DNA of 64,000 nt, taken from assembly GCA_036391875.1 (NCBI GenBank), contig DASVZA010000016.1, positions 1 through 64,000 of the forward strand, given 5' to 3'. Shown piece by piece: positions 34,020-41,399 of the stretch. How positions within the stretch are numbered: position 1 is the first letter of the stretch; every line of letters begins with the position of its first letter. The position numbers were made by a program, and so were the translations under genes. This DNA is from Parasulfuritortus sp036391875 (GTDB lineage: Bacteria > Pseudomonadota > Gammaproteobacteria > Burkholderiales > Thiobacillaceae). Below the pieces are notes generated by a model, which worked only from the letters and a program-made list of their open reading frames with translations, was not told where the DNA came from and made no database searches.

Positions 34020-36068
34020 ATGACAACACCCCCCCATTCATTTGCGGATCCCACGTCAAAAACCGCGTCTTTACCCAGGGAAGCACTCAAGAGAGACGGA
34101 CGACGAGTACCGTTCGAAGCGCGGAAAATCGGTTCCGCCATTCTGCGGGCTGGCCAAGCCACCGGCGAGTTCGGCCCCGACGAAGCCGAATTACTCACCG
34201 CGCAAGCGACCAAGGTCCTGATCCATCGCTTCCATGGCCACCCGCCCGCCATCGAACAGATTCAGGACGTCGTCGAGCAGACCCTGATCGCCGCCAACCA
34301 TCTGCAGACGGCTCGGGCCTATATCGTCTACCGTGAGCAGCACGCCAAGCTGCGTGCCGACCGGAAAACACTGGTCGACGTCGCCTCCTCCATCAACGAA
34401 TACCTCAACCGCCAGGATTGGCGGGTCAACGCCAACGCCAACCAGGGCTACAGCCTCGGCGGTCTGATCCTCAACGTGTCCGGCAAGATGACGGCCAACT
34501 ACTGGCTGTCCCACGTGTATGCGCCGGAAATCGGCGAGGCCCATCGTGCCGGCGACCTGCATATCCACGACCTGGACATGCTGGCCGGCTACTGCGCCGG
34601 CTGGTCCCTGCGCACTCTGCTCCACGAAGGCCTCAACGGCGTACCGGGCAAGGTGGAGGCGGCTCCGCCCAGGCACTTCTCCTCGGCCGTGGGGCAGATC
34701 GTCAACTTCCTGGGCACCTTACAGAACGAATGGGCTGGGGCTCAGGCCTTCTCCTCCTTCGACACCTATATGGCGCCTTTCATCAGGAAGGACCATCTCT
34801 GCTATGACGAAGTCCGGCAATACATTCAGGAACTGGTCTACAACTTGAACGTCCCGTCGCGCTGGGGCACCCAGACGCCGTTTACCAACCTGACTTTCGA
34901 CTGGACCTGCCCAGATGACTTGAAGGAACAGGTACCGACGATCGGCGGCAAGGAAATGCCTTTCCATTACGGCGATCTGCAGGCCGAAATGGACATGATC
35001 AACAAGGCCTTCATCGAGGTCATGACCGAGGGCGACGCCAAAGGCCGGGCGTTCACCTTTCCGATTCCCACCTACAACATCACCCAGGACTTCCCGTGGG
35101 ATTCCGAGTACGCCGACCTGCTGTTCGACATGACCGCTAAGTATGGCCTGCCGTATTTCCAGAATTTCGTGAACTCGGAACTGAAGCCCAACATGGTGCG
35201 TTCCATGTGCTGCCGGCTGCAACTGGACTTGCGCGAACTGCTCAAGCGGGGCAACGGTCTGTTCGGCAGCGCCGAGCAGACCGGCAGCCTGGGCGTGGTC
35301 ACCGTGAACTGCGCCCGCCTGGGCTACCTGTATAAAGGCGACGAAGCGGGAATGCTCTCGCGTCTCGACGAACTGCTCGAGATGGGCAAGAACAGCCTCG
35401 AGATCAAACGCAAGGTGATCCAGCGGCTCGTCGACCAAGGTCTGTTCCCCTATACCAAGCGCTACCTCGGTACCCTGCGCAACCATTTCTCCACTCTGGG
35501 CGTCAACGGCATCAACGAGATGGTGCGCAATTTCACGCGGGACGCGCACGACTTGACCACGGATTGGGGCCGCGATTTCGCCGGCCGGCTACTGGATCAC
35601 ATCCGTGCCCGCATCGTGCAGTTCCAGGAGGAAACCGGGCATCTCTACAACCTGGAGGCCACGCCTGCAGAAGGAACGACCTACCGGTTCGCCAAGGAGG
35701 ACAGAAAGCGCTGGACCGACATCCTGCAGGCCGGCACGGGCGACCAGCCTTATTACACAAACTCGTCGCAACTGCCGGTGGGCTATACGGACGATCCGTT
35801 CGAAGCACTGGCCAGCCAGGAGGCGTTGCAAGCCAAATACACCGGAGGCACCGTCCTGCATCTGTACATGAACGAGCGGATATCCAGCGCAGAGGCCTGC
35901 AAAACCCTGGTTAAACGTGCGCTGACCAACTTCCGGTTGCCCTATATCACCGTCACTCCGACCTTTTCCATCTGTCCCGTTCACGGCTACCTCTCGGGCG
36001 AGCACAAATACTGTCCCAAGTGCGACGCCGAGATTCTGGCGAGGAAACGCCAGTTGAAGGCGGCCTGA
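34020..36068 (+). CDS. nrdD: Anaerobic ribonucleoside-triphosphate reductase, catalytic part without glycyl-radical tail
   Basis: A 682-residue class III reductase. An N-terminal ATP cone (about 18-110, KRDGRRVPFEARKIGSAI) gives allosteric control. The finger-loop region MVRSMCCRLQLD holds C397 and C398. The zinc motif is C652-x2-H655 plus C665-x2-C668. The protein then stops after QLKAA, where other NrdD proteins continue for about 30-60 residues to an RVxGY glycyl-radical motif. That motif is found in the next gene. AAAAGGAGACAAC before ATG 34020 is a strong ribosome site. NrdR-like boxes precede it. It makes dNTPs without oxygen, using a radical made by NrdG. Confidence 0.93.
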   Translation: MTTPPHSFADPTSKTASLPREALKRDGRRVPFEARKIGSAILRAGQATGEFGPDEAELLTAQATKVLIHRFHGHPPAIEQIQDVVEQTLIAANHLQTARAYIVYREQHAKLRADRKTLVDVASSINEYLNRQDWRVNANANQGYSLGGLILNVSGKMTANYWLSHVYAPEIGEAHRAGDLHIHDLDMLAGYCAGWSLRTLLHEGLNGVPGKVEAAPPRHFSSAVGQIVNFLGTLQNEWAGAQAFSSFDTYMAPFIRKDHLCYDEVRQYIQELVYNLNVPSRWGTQTPFTNLTFDWTCPDDLKEQVPTIGGKEMPFHYGDLQAEMDMINKAFIEVMTEGDAKGRAFTFPIPTYNITQDFPWDSEYADLLFDMTAKYGLPYFQNFVNSELKPNMVRSMCCRLQLDLRELLKRGNGLFGSAEQTGSLGVVTVNCARLGYLYKGDEAGMLSRLDELLEMGKNSLEIKRKVIQRLVDQGLFPYTKRYLGTLRNHFSTLGVNGINEMVRNFTRDAHDLTTDWGRDFAGRLLDHIRARIVQFQEETGHLYNLEATPAEGTTYRFAKEDRKRWTDILQAGTGDQPYYTNSSQLPVGYTDDPFEALASQEALQAKYTGGTVLHLYMNERISSAEACKTLVKRALTNFRLPYITVTPTFSICPVHGYLSGEHKYCPKCDAEILARKRQLKAA

Positions 36069-36127
36069 CAGTTGCCCTCCTGTCACGAACGGGACCAGCG
36101 AGGGCTTTACACAATCAAGGAGATGCA

Positions 36128-36313
36128 ATGAACGACATGACCAATCCAGCAAAGAGCGAAATCGAATTGAAAGACGAGGAGCGCCAGCCTTGCGAAATCT
36201 GGACCAGGGTGATGGGCTACCACCGCCCCGTCGCAAGCTTCAACACCGGAAAGAAAGGCGAATATACTGAACGCCAGTTCTTCCGCGAAACAGCATGCCA
36301 GTTGAACGGCTGA
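36128..36313 (+). CDS. Separate glycyl-radical subunit of NrdD (61 residues)
   Basis: A 61-residue protein with CEIWTRVMGYHRPVASFN, the glycyl-radical segment normally at the NrdD C-terminus. G30 in RVMGY is the expected radical site. The tail GKKGEYTERQFF also matches NrdD ends. AAGGAG lies 5 nt before ATG 36128, and a spacer of 59 bp with several bases unrelated to coding separates it from nrdD, so it is a real gene and not a frameshift product. About 20 extra residues at the N-terminus (MNDMTNPAKSEIELKDEER) may help it dock on NrdD. Its last 19 nt overlap nrdG. It is comparable in size to a spare-part glycyl protein such as GrcA, but here NrdD has no radical site of its own. Confidence 0.88.
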   Translation: MNDMTNPAKSEIELKDEERQPCEIWTRVMGYHRPVASFNTGKKGEYTERQFFRETACQLNG

Positions 36314-37035
36314 ACCCAGGCGAATTCGATGCGGAGGCGCGGGACGAATCGGGTCTCCGCATCGGTGGCTTCGTTCCGTTTTCCACAACCGATTATCCGG
36401 ATCAGCTCGCTGCCGTGGTTTTTTTGCAGGGCTGCCCATGGCGATGCGCCTACTGCCACAACCCCCATCTGATTCCTGCAAGCGGCCCCAGGCATCACAC
36501 CTGGGCCGACATACTGCATTTTCTTTCGCGGAGACGAGGACTACTCGATGCCGTGGTGTTCTCAGGGGGCGAGCCTACTCTGCAGAACCACCTCTTTGCT
36601 GCCGCCCGCCAAGCCAAGTCGATGGGATTTCGCATAGGCCTGCATACCGGAGGCATGTATCCGCAGCGGCTGGCCAAAATTCTGCCGTTGCTGGATTGGG
36701 TCGGTCTTGACGTAAAAGCGCCCGAGCATGTTTATGATCGAATAACGGGTGTTGTCGACAGCGGCCATGCCGCATTCGAAAGTTTGGAGAAAGTTGTCGC
36801 TTCAGGGGTGGACTACGAATTGCGCTGCACGTGGCACCCGGACCTACTATCCGCTGCCGACCTGGAGAACATGGCTGATCAAGTGATTCATTCGGGCGCC
36901 GACCGATTGGTAATACAGATCTACCGGGCAGTCGGAAACACCGGAACACTGTCACACATCGATACCGGTGATTTAAGACACGGCAACTTCAGCTCTCTGG
37001 CAAAGCGGCTGCGCCAATTCACGATACGCAAATAG
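36295..37035 (+). CDS. nrdG: Anaerobic ribonucleotide reductase activating enzyme (radical SAM)
   Basis: A 246-residue radical SAM activase. C47, C51 and C54 in GCPWRCAYCHNP bind the [4Fe-4S] cluster, and VFSGGEPTLQ follows. The enzyme removes a hydrogen from the NrdD glycine, here expected to be G30 of the 61-residue protein. The start overlaps that gene, consistent with stoichiometric co-production. At 246 residues it is longer than E. coli NrdG (154) and more like the PflA-sized activases that go with NrdD of this type. Confidence 0.92.
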   Translation: MPVERLNPGEFDAEARDESGLRIGGFVPFSTTDYPDQLAAVVFLQGCPWRCAYCHNPHLIPASGPRHHTWADILHFLSRRRGLLDAVVFSGGEPTLQNHLFAAARQAKSMGFRIGLHTGGMYPQRLAKILPLLDWVGLDVKAPEHVYDRITGVVDSGHAAFESLEKVVASGVDYELRCTWHPDLLSAADLENMADQVIHSGADRLVIQIYRAVGNTGTLSHIDTGDLRHGNFSSLAKRLRQFTIRK

Positions 37036-37202
37036 TGCCGTCCATCACCTCCGGTTTGAGGCATCACCAACCGTATCTGACGGATGGGCATTGCCTACTC
37101 GACAGCAGGGAAACTCAGGCTGAGCCGGGAATGGCGGTCACGCCGCTGGATATCGTTTTACGCGACACGCTTGCCGTTCGCTAAATCCGGGTTGAAGAAC
37201 CA

Positions 37203-37230
37203 TTGCGTTAAACCTGGAAATCTATATAAT
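37203..37230 (+). promoter_or_regulatory. Sigma-70 type promoter of tRNA-Arg
   Basis: A perfect -10 hexamer TATAAT (37225-37230) lies 16 bp after TTGCGT (37203-37208). Transcription would start about 37237, nine bases before the mature tRNA. Confidence 0.65.
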
Positions 37231-37245
37231 CCGCAGTCTTTCGAC

Positions 37246-37322
37246 GCGCTCGTAGCTCAGTTGGATAGAGTACCTGGCTACGAACCAGGGGGTCGTGGGT
37301 TCGAATCCTGCCGAGCGCGCCA
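37246..37322 (+). tRNA. tRNA-Arg (anticodon ACG)
   Basis: The acceptor arms GCGCTCG and CGAGCGC pair fully, with discriminator G and an encoded CCA. The anticodon stem CCTGG/CCAGG holds the loop CTACGAA, anticodon ACG, whose A is normally changed to inosine to read CGU, CGC and CGA. The T-loop TTCGAAT and D-loop features are normal. Length 77. Confidence 0.97.
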
Positions 37323-37331
37323 AATTCTTGA

Positions 37332-37357
37332 GGGCCTACAGCGATGTAGGCCCTTTT
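37332..37357 (+). terminator. Rho-independent terminator of tRNA-Arg
   Basis: GGGCCTAC, a six-base loop, GTAGGCCC and then TTTTCATTTT, beginning nine bases after the tRNA CCA. Confidence 0.9.
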
Positions 37358-37405
37358 CATTTTCCAGCCTGTTCAACGTGACGGCTGCGTTCATCCCGAT
37401 CAAAC

Positions 37406-37441
37406 AAAACGGGCGGTGCCGGATGCGGCACCGCCCGTTTT
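37406..37441. terminator. Bidirectional terminator
   Basis: GGGCGGTGCCG and CGGCACCGCCC flank a GATG loop, with an A-run before and a T-run after. On the minus strand it ends the EF-hand gene (stop at 37462), on the plus strand it backs up the tRNA terminator. Confidence 0.88.
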
Positions 37442-37461
37442 CGCTTGTCGCCAGCCCCCGG

Positions 37462-38106
37462 TCAGGCCAAGGTCGACAGCGTGCCGCTCGACGAACTGCT
37501 GGGGCTCTGGCCGTAGGCCTGCATCAACTGCATGATCATCTGCATGAGATTCGCATCACTGCTGGACAGCGTGGATGAAAATGTCGAGCGGCTCGAATCG
37601 GACGTCGTCGAACTGCTGGTGCCGCTGTCCGAACTCGACGAATTGCTGGAGCTGGCCAAATCCATGGGTGGCGGGGGCGGCGGCGGCATGTTGCCGACGC
37701 TCGTCGTGCTCGCCGAATCGCCCGAACTGCTGGCACTGGTGGAGTCGGCCGAAGCGCTCGAGCTTGAGGAATCGCTTGGCGGAGCGGGCGGCGGCATGTT
37801 GCCCATTCGCATGTTGTCGTATTGGCTGTTTAGATCGCTGGCCAATTTCTGCAGGCCGCTGGTCAGTTCGGCCTGGGTGACCTTGCCGTCGCCGTTGCCG
37901 TCCAGCTGACTGAAAATGTCGCTGGCGCTGGCACTGGTGCTACCGGAGGAAGAACCCGTCGAGCTGCTGCTCGATGAACTCGTAGAATCCAGCGCGGACT
38001 GGAGATCGCTCTCGGTGAAATAGCCCTGGTTTTTGCTATCCAGCTTCGAAAACAACGTGCTGGCAAGCTGCGAAGCATACGAACTACTGCTAACACTGCT
38101 GATCAT
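37462..38106 (-). CDS. Ser-rich EF-hand protein
   Basis: A 214-residue protein with two EF-hand-like loops: DSKNQGYFTESD (about 24-35) and the canonical DGNGDGKVTQAE (about 68-79), where acidic and oxygen ligands sit at positions 1, 3, 5, 7, 9 and 12. The stretches between are Ser-rich, and MPPPPPPP-type runs occur twice (NMPPPAPP, NMPPPPPPPM). The start (MISSVSSSSYASQLASTLFSKLD) has no signal peptide or lipobox. Ca2+ binding is likely; function is unknown. It has its own AAGGAG ribosome site and terminator, so is a single-gene unit. Similar EF-hand proteins with this N-terminus occur in other proteobacteria. Confidence 0.8.
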   Translation of the reverse strand: MISSVSSSSYASQLASTLFSKLDSKNQGYFTESDLQSALDSTSSSSSSSTGSSSGSTSASASDIFSQLDGNGDGKVTQAELTSGLQKLASDLNSQYDNMRMGNMPPPAPPSDSSSSSASADSTSASSSGDSASTTSVGNMPPPPPPPMDLASSSNSSSSDSGTSSSTTSDSSRSTFSSTLSSSDANLMQMIMQLMQAYGQSPSSSSSGTLSTLA

Positions 38107-38544
38107 GATGGACTCCTTAGTATTTGCGGGTGGAAATTCACATGGCGACCAAGCCCAGTCGGCCCATCGCCAGTCATCGCCGCAGCCCGACTCAATTCGG
38201 GCCGGACATCGCGCGGCCGACTTCTGCTTCCCTGCAAGATATCGGCCAATAAACGTCATACTTATCTATGCTTTAGGTTAATCAGGATAAATAATTGTTA
38301 AGTGAATTCGGATTGGCTCAACACAGAAACCGCTGCCCTCTCCTCAAGTGCGGCCCCACATCAAAATCGGCAAACGGCCATCCGCATAGCGGCAAAAATC
38401 GCCCCCTGGCCGTACCTGCCCCAGCCACTTGCCGCGGCGAGTTGAAAGGGGCCTGACGCTCAGACTTTCGGAACACGTTCCGCCCCCGCAGCGGCAATTT
38501 CTGCCTCTCGTACCAAGACCGGCCCAGATCACCCAGGCTGAACT
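38107..38544. other. 438-bp intergenic region before the EF-hand gene
   Basis: Mostly GC-rich DNA without a convincing gene. An 88-codon frame on the minus strand (38318-38584) lacks a ribosome site and any known pattern and overlaps the Spy-like gene. An AT-rich island at about 38255-38310 probably holds the EF-hand promoter; no clear -35/-10 pair could be fixed. Confidence 0.5.
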
Positions 38545-39162
38545 TTAAGGATGCTGCGGGCCTGGAGGCAGCGCATCGGACCATCTCGGATGTCCATCAG
38601 GCGCATTCCGGCCGGCGAGTTGCTTGCGTTGCTCGGGAGTCAGGGCGGCGTAAATTTGATGGTCGGCCCGGATGCGCATCTGCATCACAGCCGCCATGGC
38701 CTTGGCATTCGTTTCAGCGAGCGCTTTCAACCTGGCGTCGCTGTAATCGTCCGCATGAGCCAGTTTGGCCAGCGCCTCGCGCGATTGCCGGATCAGCTTC
38801 AACTGCTCGCGCATCGCGGGTTCGATGGCGTACAGGATGGCGAATACCTTGTCGCTCTGCGCCTCGGTCAGTTGCAGAGCATGCAGCCTCATCGGCAACG
38901 ACAAGGCGGCAAGGGGCGGGGGCGGCATCATCGCCATGGGCAGGTCGCGGCCAAGTCCATCGCCTTGTGCTGGCGGAGCGGTCCGGTCGTCCGAACAGGG
39001 CCCTAGCCGCACCGGACCGGGCCCGTAGAATGGCATGACCAGGTCAATCTCATCGGCCAGGACGGGGTCCGTCTGTTGTTCGGCCCATGCCTTGACGGGC
39101 AGCAGCAGGGTCAGGGCGCCAGCAAACAGCATGGTTTGAACGGGATGCAGGAACAGCTTCAT
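38545..39162 (-). CDS. Spy/CpxP-like periplasmic protein
   Basis: A 205-residue exported protein: the signal peptide MKLFLHPVQTMLFAGALTLLLPVKAWAEQ is cut after AWA. The mature part is helical with two LTxxQ-type motifs (LTEAQ and LTPEQRKQL), the mark of Spy and CpxP. A Pro/Met-rich linker (AMMPPPPLAAL) precedes the fold. Such proteins act as periplasmic chaperones or as inhibitors of the CpxA sensor. It is divergent from a CpxRA-like pair with a CpxR-like box in between, which supports a feedback role. Confidence 0.8.
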   Translation of the reverse strand: MKLFLHPVQTMLFAGALTLLLPVKAWAEQQTDPVLADEIDLVMPFYGPGPVRLGPCSDDRTAPPAQGDGLGRDLPMAMMPPPPLAALSLPMRLHALQLTEAQSDKVFAILYAIEPAMREQLKLIRQSREALAKLAHADDYSDARLKALAETNAKAMAAVMQMRIRADHQIYAALTPEQRKQLAGRNAPDGHPRWSDALPPGPQHP

Positions 39163-39271
39163 TTTCGCTTCCTTTCCATAGAGTCCGAGAGTAATAGCCA
39201 GTGCCGGAATCGTTCACTGGCTGCACGGGAGCATTCTCGGGAAAGGCCAATTAAAGCGCCGTCAATGACAG

Positions 39272-39286
39272 GTAAATTATTGAAAA
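39272..39286 (+). promoter_or_regulatory. CpxR-type box
   Basis: GTAAA-TTATT-GAAAA fits the CpxR form GTAAA-N5-GTAAA with one mismatch. It lies between the Spy-like gene and the divergent regulator gene. An A/T-rich stretch follows at 39348-39366. Confidence 0.45.
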
Positions 39287-39441
39287 GCCGGTTTTTTTGG
39301 CTGTTGGCAATGCCGGGGCGCCCACGAGAGGAAAAGGCTTGGATTGCGTTAAAAAATTTAAAAAACCGGGACCTGTCGGCGCTGTCTCCGGGCCGGACGG
39401 CTATGATTCAGCAAATCAGGAAATCCAAAGGCCAGACCCCG

Positions 39442-40125
39442 ATGAGTAGAGTGCTGTTGGTGGATGACGATGTCGAGTTGGTCGGCATGATGCAGGACTA
39501 TCTCTCCAAGGAGGGCTTCGACGTCGAGACGACCCATAACGGCGAAGAAGGCTTGGACAGGGCGCTGGACGGCGATTTCGACATCACCGTCCTGGACGTC
39601 ATGATGCCGCGCCTGAACGGCATCGAAGTGCTGGCCCGGATCCGCCGCAAAAGCCAGATGCCGGTGCTGATGCTGACCGCCAAAGGCGACGACACCGATC
39701 GCATCATCGGCCTGGAACTGGGGGCCGACGACTATGTGCCCAAGCCCTGCACCGCTCGTGAACTGACCGCCCGGATACGCGCCATCCTGCGCCGCTCCGG
39801 CAAGACCGAAGCCTCCGGCAACCAGCCGATCGAAGTCGGCGGGCTCACCATATGGCCCGAGCAGCGGCTGGCGAAATGGCAGGACGCGCCGCTGGAACTG
39901 ACCAGCACCGAGTTCAATCTGCTCGAAGTGCTGGCCCGCAACGCCGGCCACATTGTCAGCAAGAACGAACTTTCGGAACAAGGGCTCGGCCGTCCCTTGA
40001 CCAAATTCGACCGCAGCATCGAAGTGCATCTGAGCAAGATCCGGGAAAAGCTGGGCACCCTCGCGGATGGTCGATCCATCATCCAGACCGTCTTCAGGCA
40101 GGGCTACCAGATGATCCGGGAGTAG
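39442..40125 (+). CDS. cpxR: CpxR-like OmpR-family response regulator
   Basis: A 227-residue regulator. The receiver has the acidic pair in LLVDDD, phospho-acceptor Asp in VLDVMMPRLNG and Lys in YVPKPCTARELTARI. The C-terminal winged helix has ELTSTEFNLLEVLARNAGHIVSKNELSEQGLGRPLTKFDRSIEVHLSKIREKLG, close to CpxR. ATG 39442 (MSRVLLVDDD) matches the family start; an ATG at 39403 would add 13 residues. Stop is 3 bp before the kinase start. Confidence 0.85.
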   Translation: MSRVLLVDDDVELVGMMQDYLSKEGFDVETTHNGEEGLDRALDGDFDITVLDVMMPRLNGIEVLARIRRKSQMPVLMLTAKGDDTDRIIGLELGADDYVPKPCTARELTARIRAILRRSGKTEASGNQPIEVGGLTIWPEQRLAKWQDAPLELTSTEFNLLEVLARNAGHIVSKNELSEQGLGRPLTKFDRSIEVHLSKIREKLGTLADGRSIIQTVFRQGYQMIRE

Positions 40126-40128
40126 CGC

Positions 40129-41229
40129 TTGGGGCGCCTGTTCTGGAAGTTTTTCTTGACCCTGTTCATCGCCCAGATCGTCACCACCGTCGCCGTCGGT
40201 ATGTTGTTCTGGTTTCTGGTGCCCGGCCACGGCCGGCCGCCGCGGCCGGCCGAGCCGGCCATGCAGGGATCCAGCCGTGCAGACGCCCCGCCATCGCACC
40301 CGGCAAGGCGACGGGAATTTCCGCTCATCCCCATCGGCGTCGGCCTGCTCGCCAGCCTGGTATTCGCCTTCCTGTTGGCACGGCACCTGGCAAAACCCAT
40401 CCTGGGCTTGCGCACCGCCTTTCAGGAAGTCGCCCGGGGCAACTTCGAGGTCAGCCTGACGTCCGAAATGGGCAACCGCAAGGATGAGCTGGCCGATCTC
40501 GGCCGCGACTTCGACCGCACGGCGAAACAGCTCAAGCAGCTCATCGACAGCCAGCGCCGCCTGCTCCACGACGTATCGCACGAAGTCCGGTCGCCCCTGG
40601 CCAGGATGCAGCTGGCCATCGACCTGGCCCGGCAGCAACCGGAGAAGGCCGAAGCCGCAATCGAACGCATCGAACGCGAATCGGGCCGCATCGACCGCCT
40701 GATGGAGGAATTGCTGACCCTGTCGCGGCTGGAGGCCGGCGCCTACGGCACACTGGATGATCCGGTCGACATCGTCGAACTGATCGCCGAAATCGTCGCG
40801 GATGCCCAGTTCGAAGCCCAGGCCAAAGGCTGCCGGGTCGAACTCGCTGCGCTGCCCCACGTCGTTGTCAAAGGCCGGATCGAACTGTTGCAGCGGGCCA
40901 TCGAAAACGTCATCCGCAATGCGGTGAAACACACCCGCGGGAACACCCGGGTCGGCGTCGCCGTCACCCGTGAAGGCCATGCACTGGCCATCCGCATCAG
41001 CGACCAAGGTCCCGGGGTCCCCGCCTCGGCCCTGGCAAGCATTTTCGAACCGTTTGTCCGATACCATGAGGACAGCGGCAACGATGGCTACGGACTTGGC
41101 CTGGCCATCACCCGGGAAGTGGTAGAAGCCCACCACGGGAGTATTCGGGCGACGAACCGGGAGGGCGGCGGCCTATGTGTCGAAATCATCCTGCCGCTGC
41201 GCCCGCCGGAAAGCGATGGGACTGAATAG
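40129..41229 (+). CDS. cpxA: CpxA-like sensor histidine kinase, TTG start
   Basis: A 366-residue kinase that begins with TTG (GRLFWKFFLTLFIAQ), with GGGAG seven bases upstream; no ATG is near. TM1 is at about 7-30 and TM2 at about 65-85, leaving only about 35 Pro-rich periplasmic residues, much shorter than CpxA of E. coli. HAMP is followed by HDVSHEVRSPLARMQLA (phospho-His), the N box ENVIRNAVKHT and the G boxes DQGPGVP and GYGLGLAIT. The small periplasmic part suggests sensing of membrane or Spy-like partner rather than a ligand. Confidence 0.83.
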   Translation: MGRLFWKFFLTLFIAQIVTTVAVGMLFWFLVPGHGRPPRPAEPAMQGSSRADAPPSHPARRREFPLIPIGVGLLASLVFAFLLARHLAKPILGLRTAFQEVARGNFEVSLTSEMGNRKDELADLGRDFDRTAKQLKQLIDSQRRLLHDVSHEVRSPLARMQLAIDLARQQPEKAEAAIERIERESGRIDRLMEELLTLSRLEAGAYGTLDDPVDIVELIAEIVADAQFEAQAKGCRVELAALPHVVVKGRIELLQRAIENVIRNAVKHTRGNTRVGVAVTREGHALAIRISDQGPGVPASALASIFEPFVRYHEDSGNDGYGLGLAITREVVEAHHGSIRATNREGGGLCVEIILPLRPPESDGTE

Positions 41230-41399
41230 CCGTCTTCCGCTGCTCTTCAGGGCCGCAGAACCGGATGGCATTGTTGGATTTTGCCGGTCGCTTATCTAGA
41301 ATGGCCACTATCTCGGCATGGATAAGTTTCATCCACAGAGCAGCCGGCGCCGGGCAGATAAAAATTACCCATAGATAAATTAGTGAGGTTGGTTGCCGC

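Noticed and set aside
36069..36127. Frameshift joining nrdD and the glycyl-radical ORF
   Set aside because: The small ORF has its own ribosome site, an extra N-terminal segment and a stop-separated spacer, so a true split is more likely than an error.
37700..37800. Ser/Pro-coding repeats of the EF-hand gene as a CRISPR or tandem repeat array
   Set aside because: The units are irregular and explained by low-complexity coding.
38318..38584. 88-codon minus-strand frame before the EF-hand gene
   Set aside because: No ribosome site or family pattern, and it overlaps the Spy-like gene.
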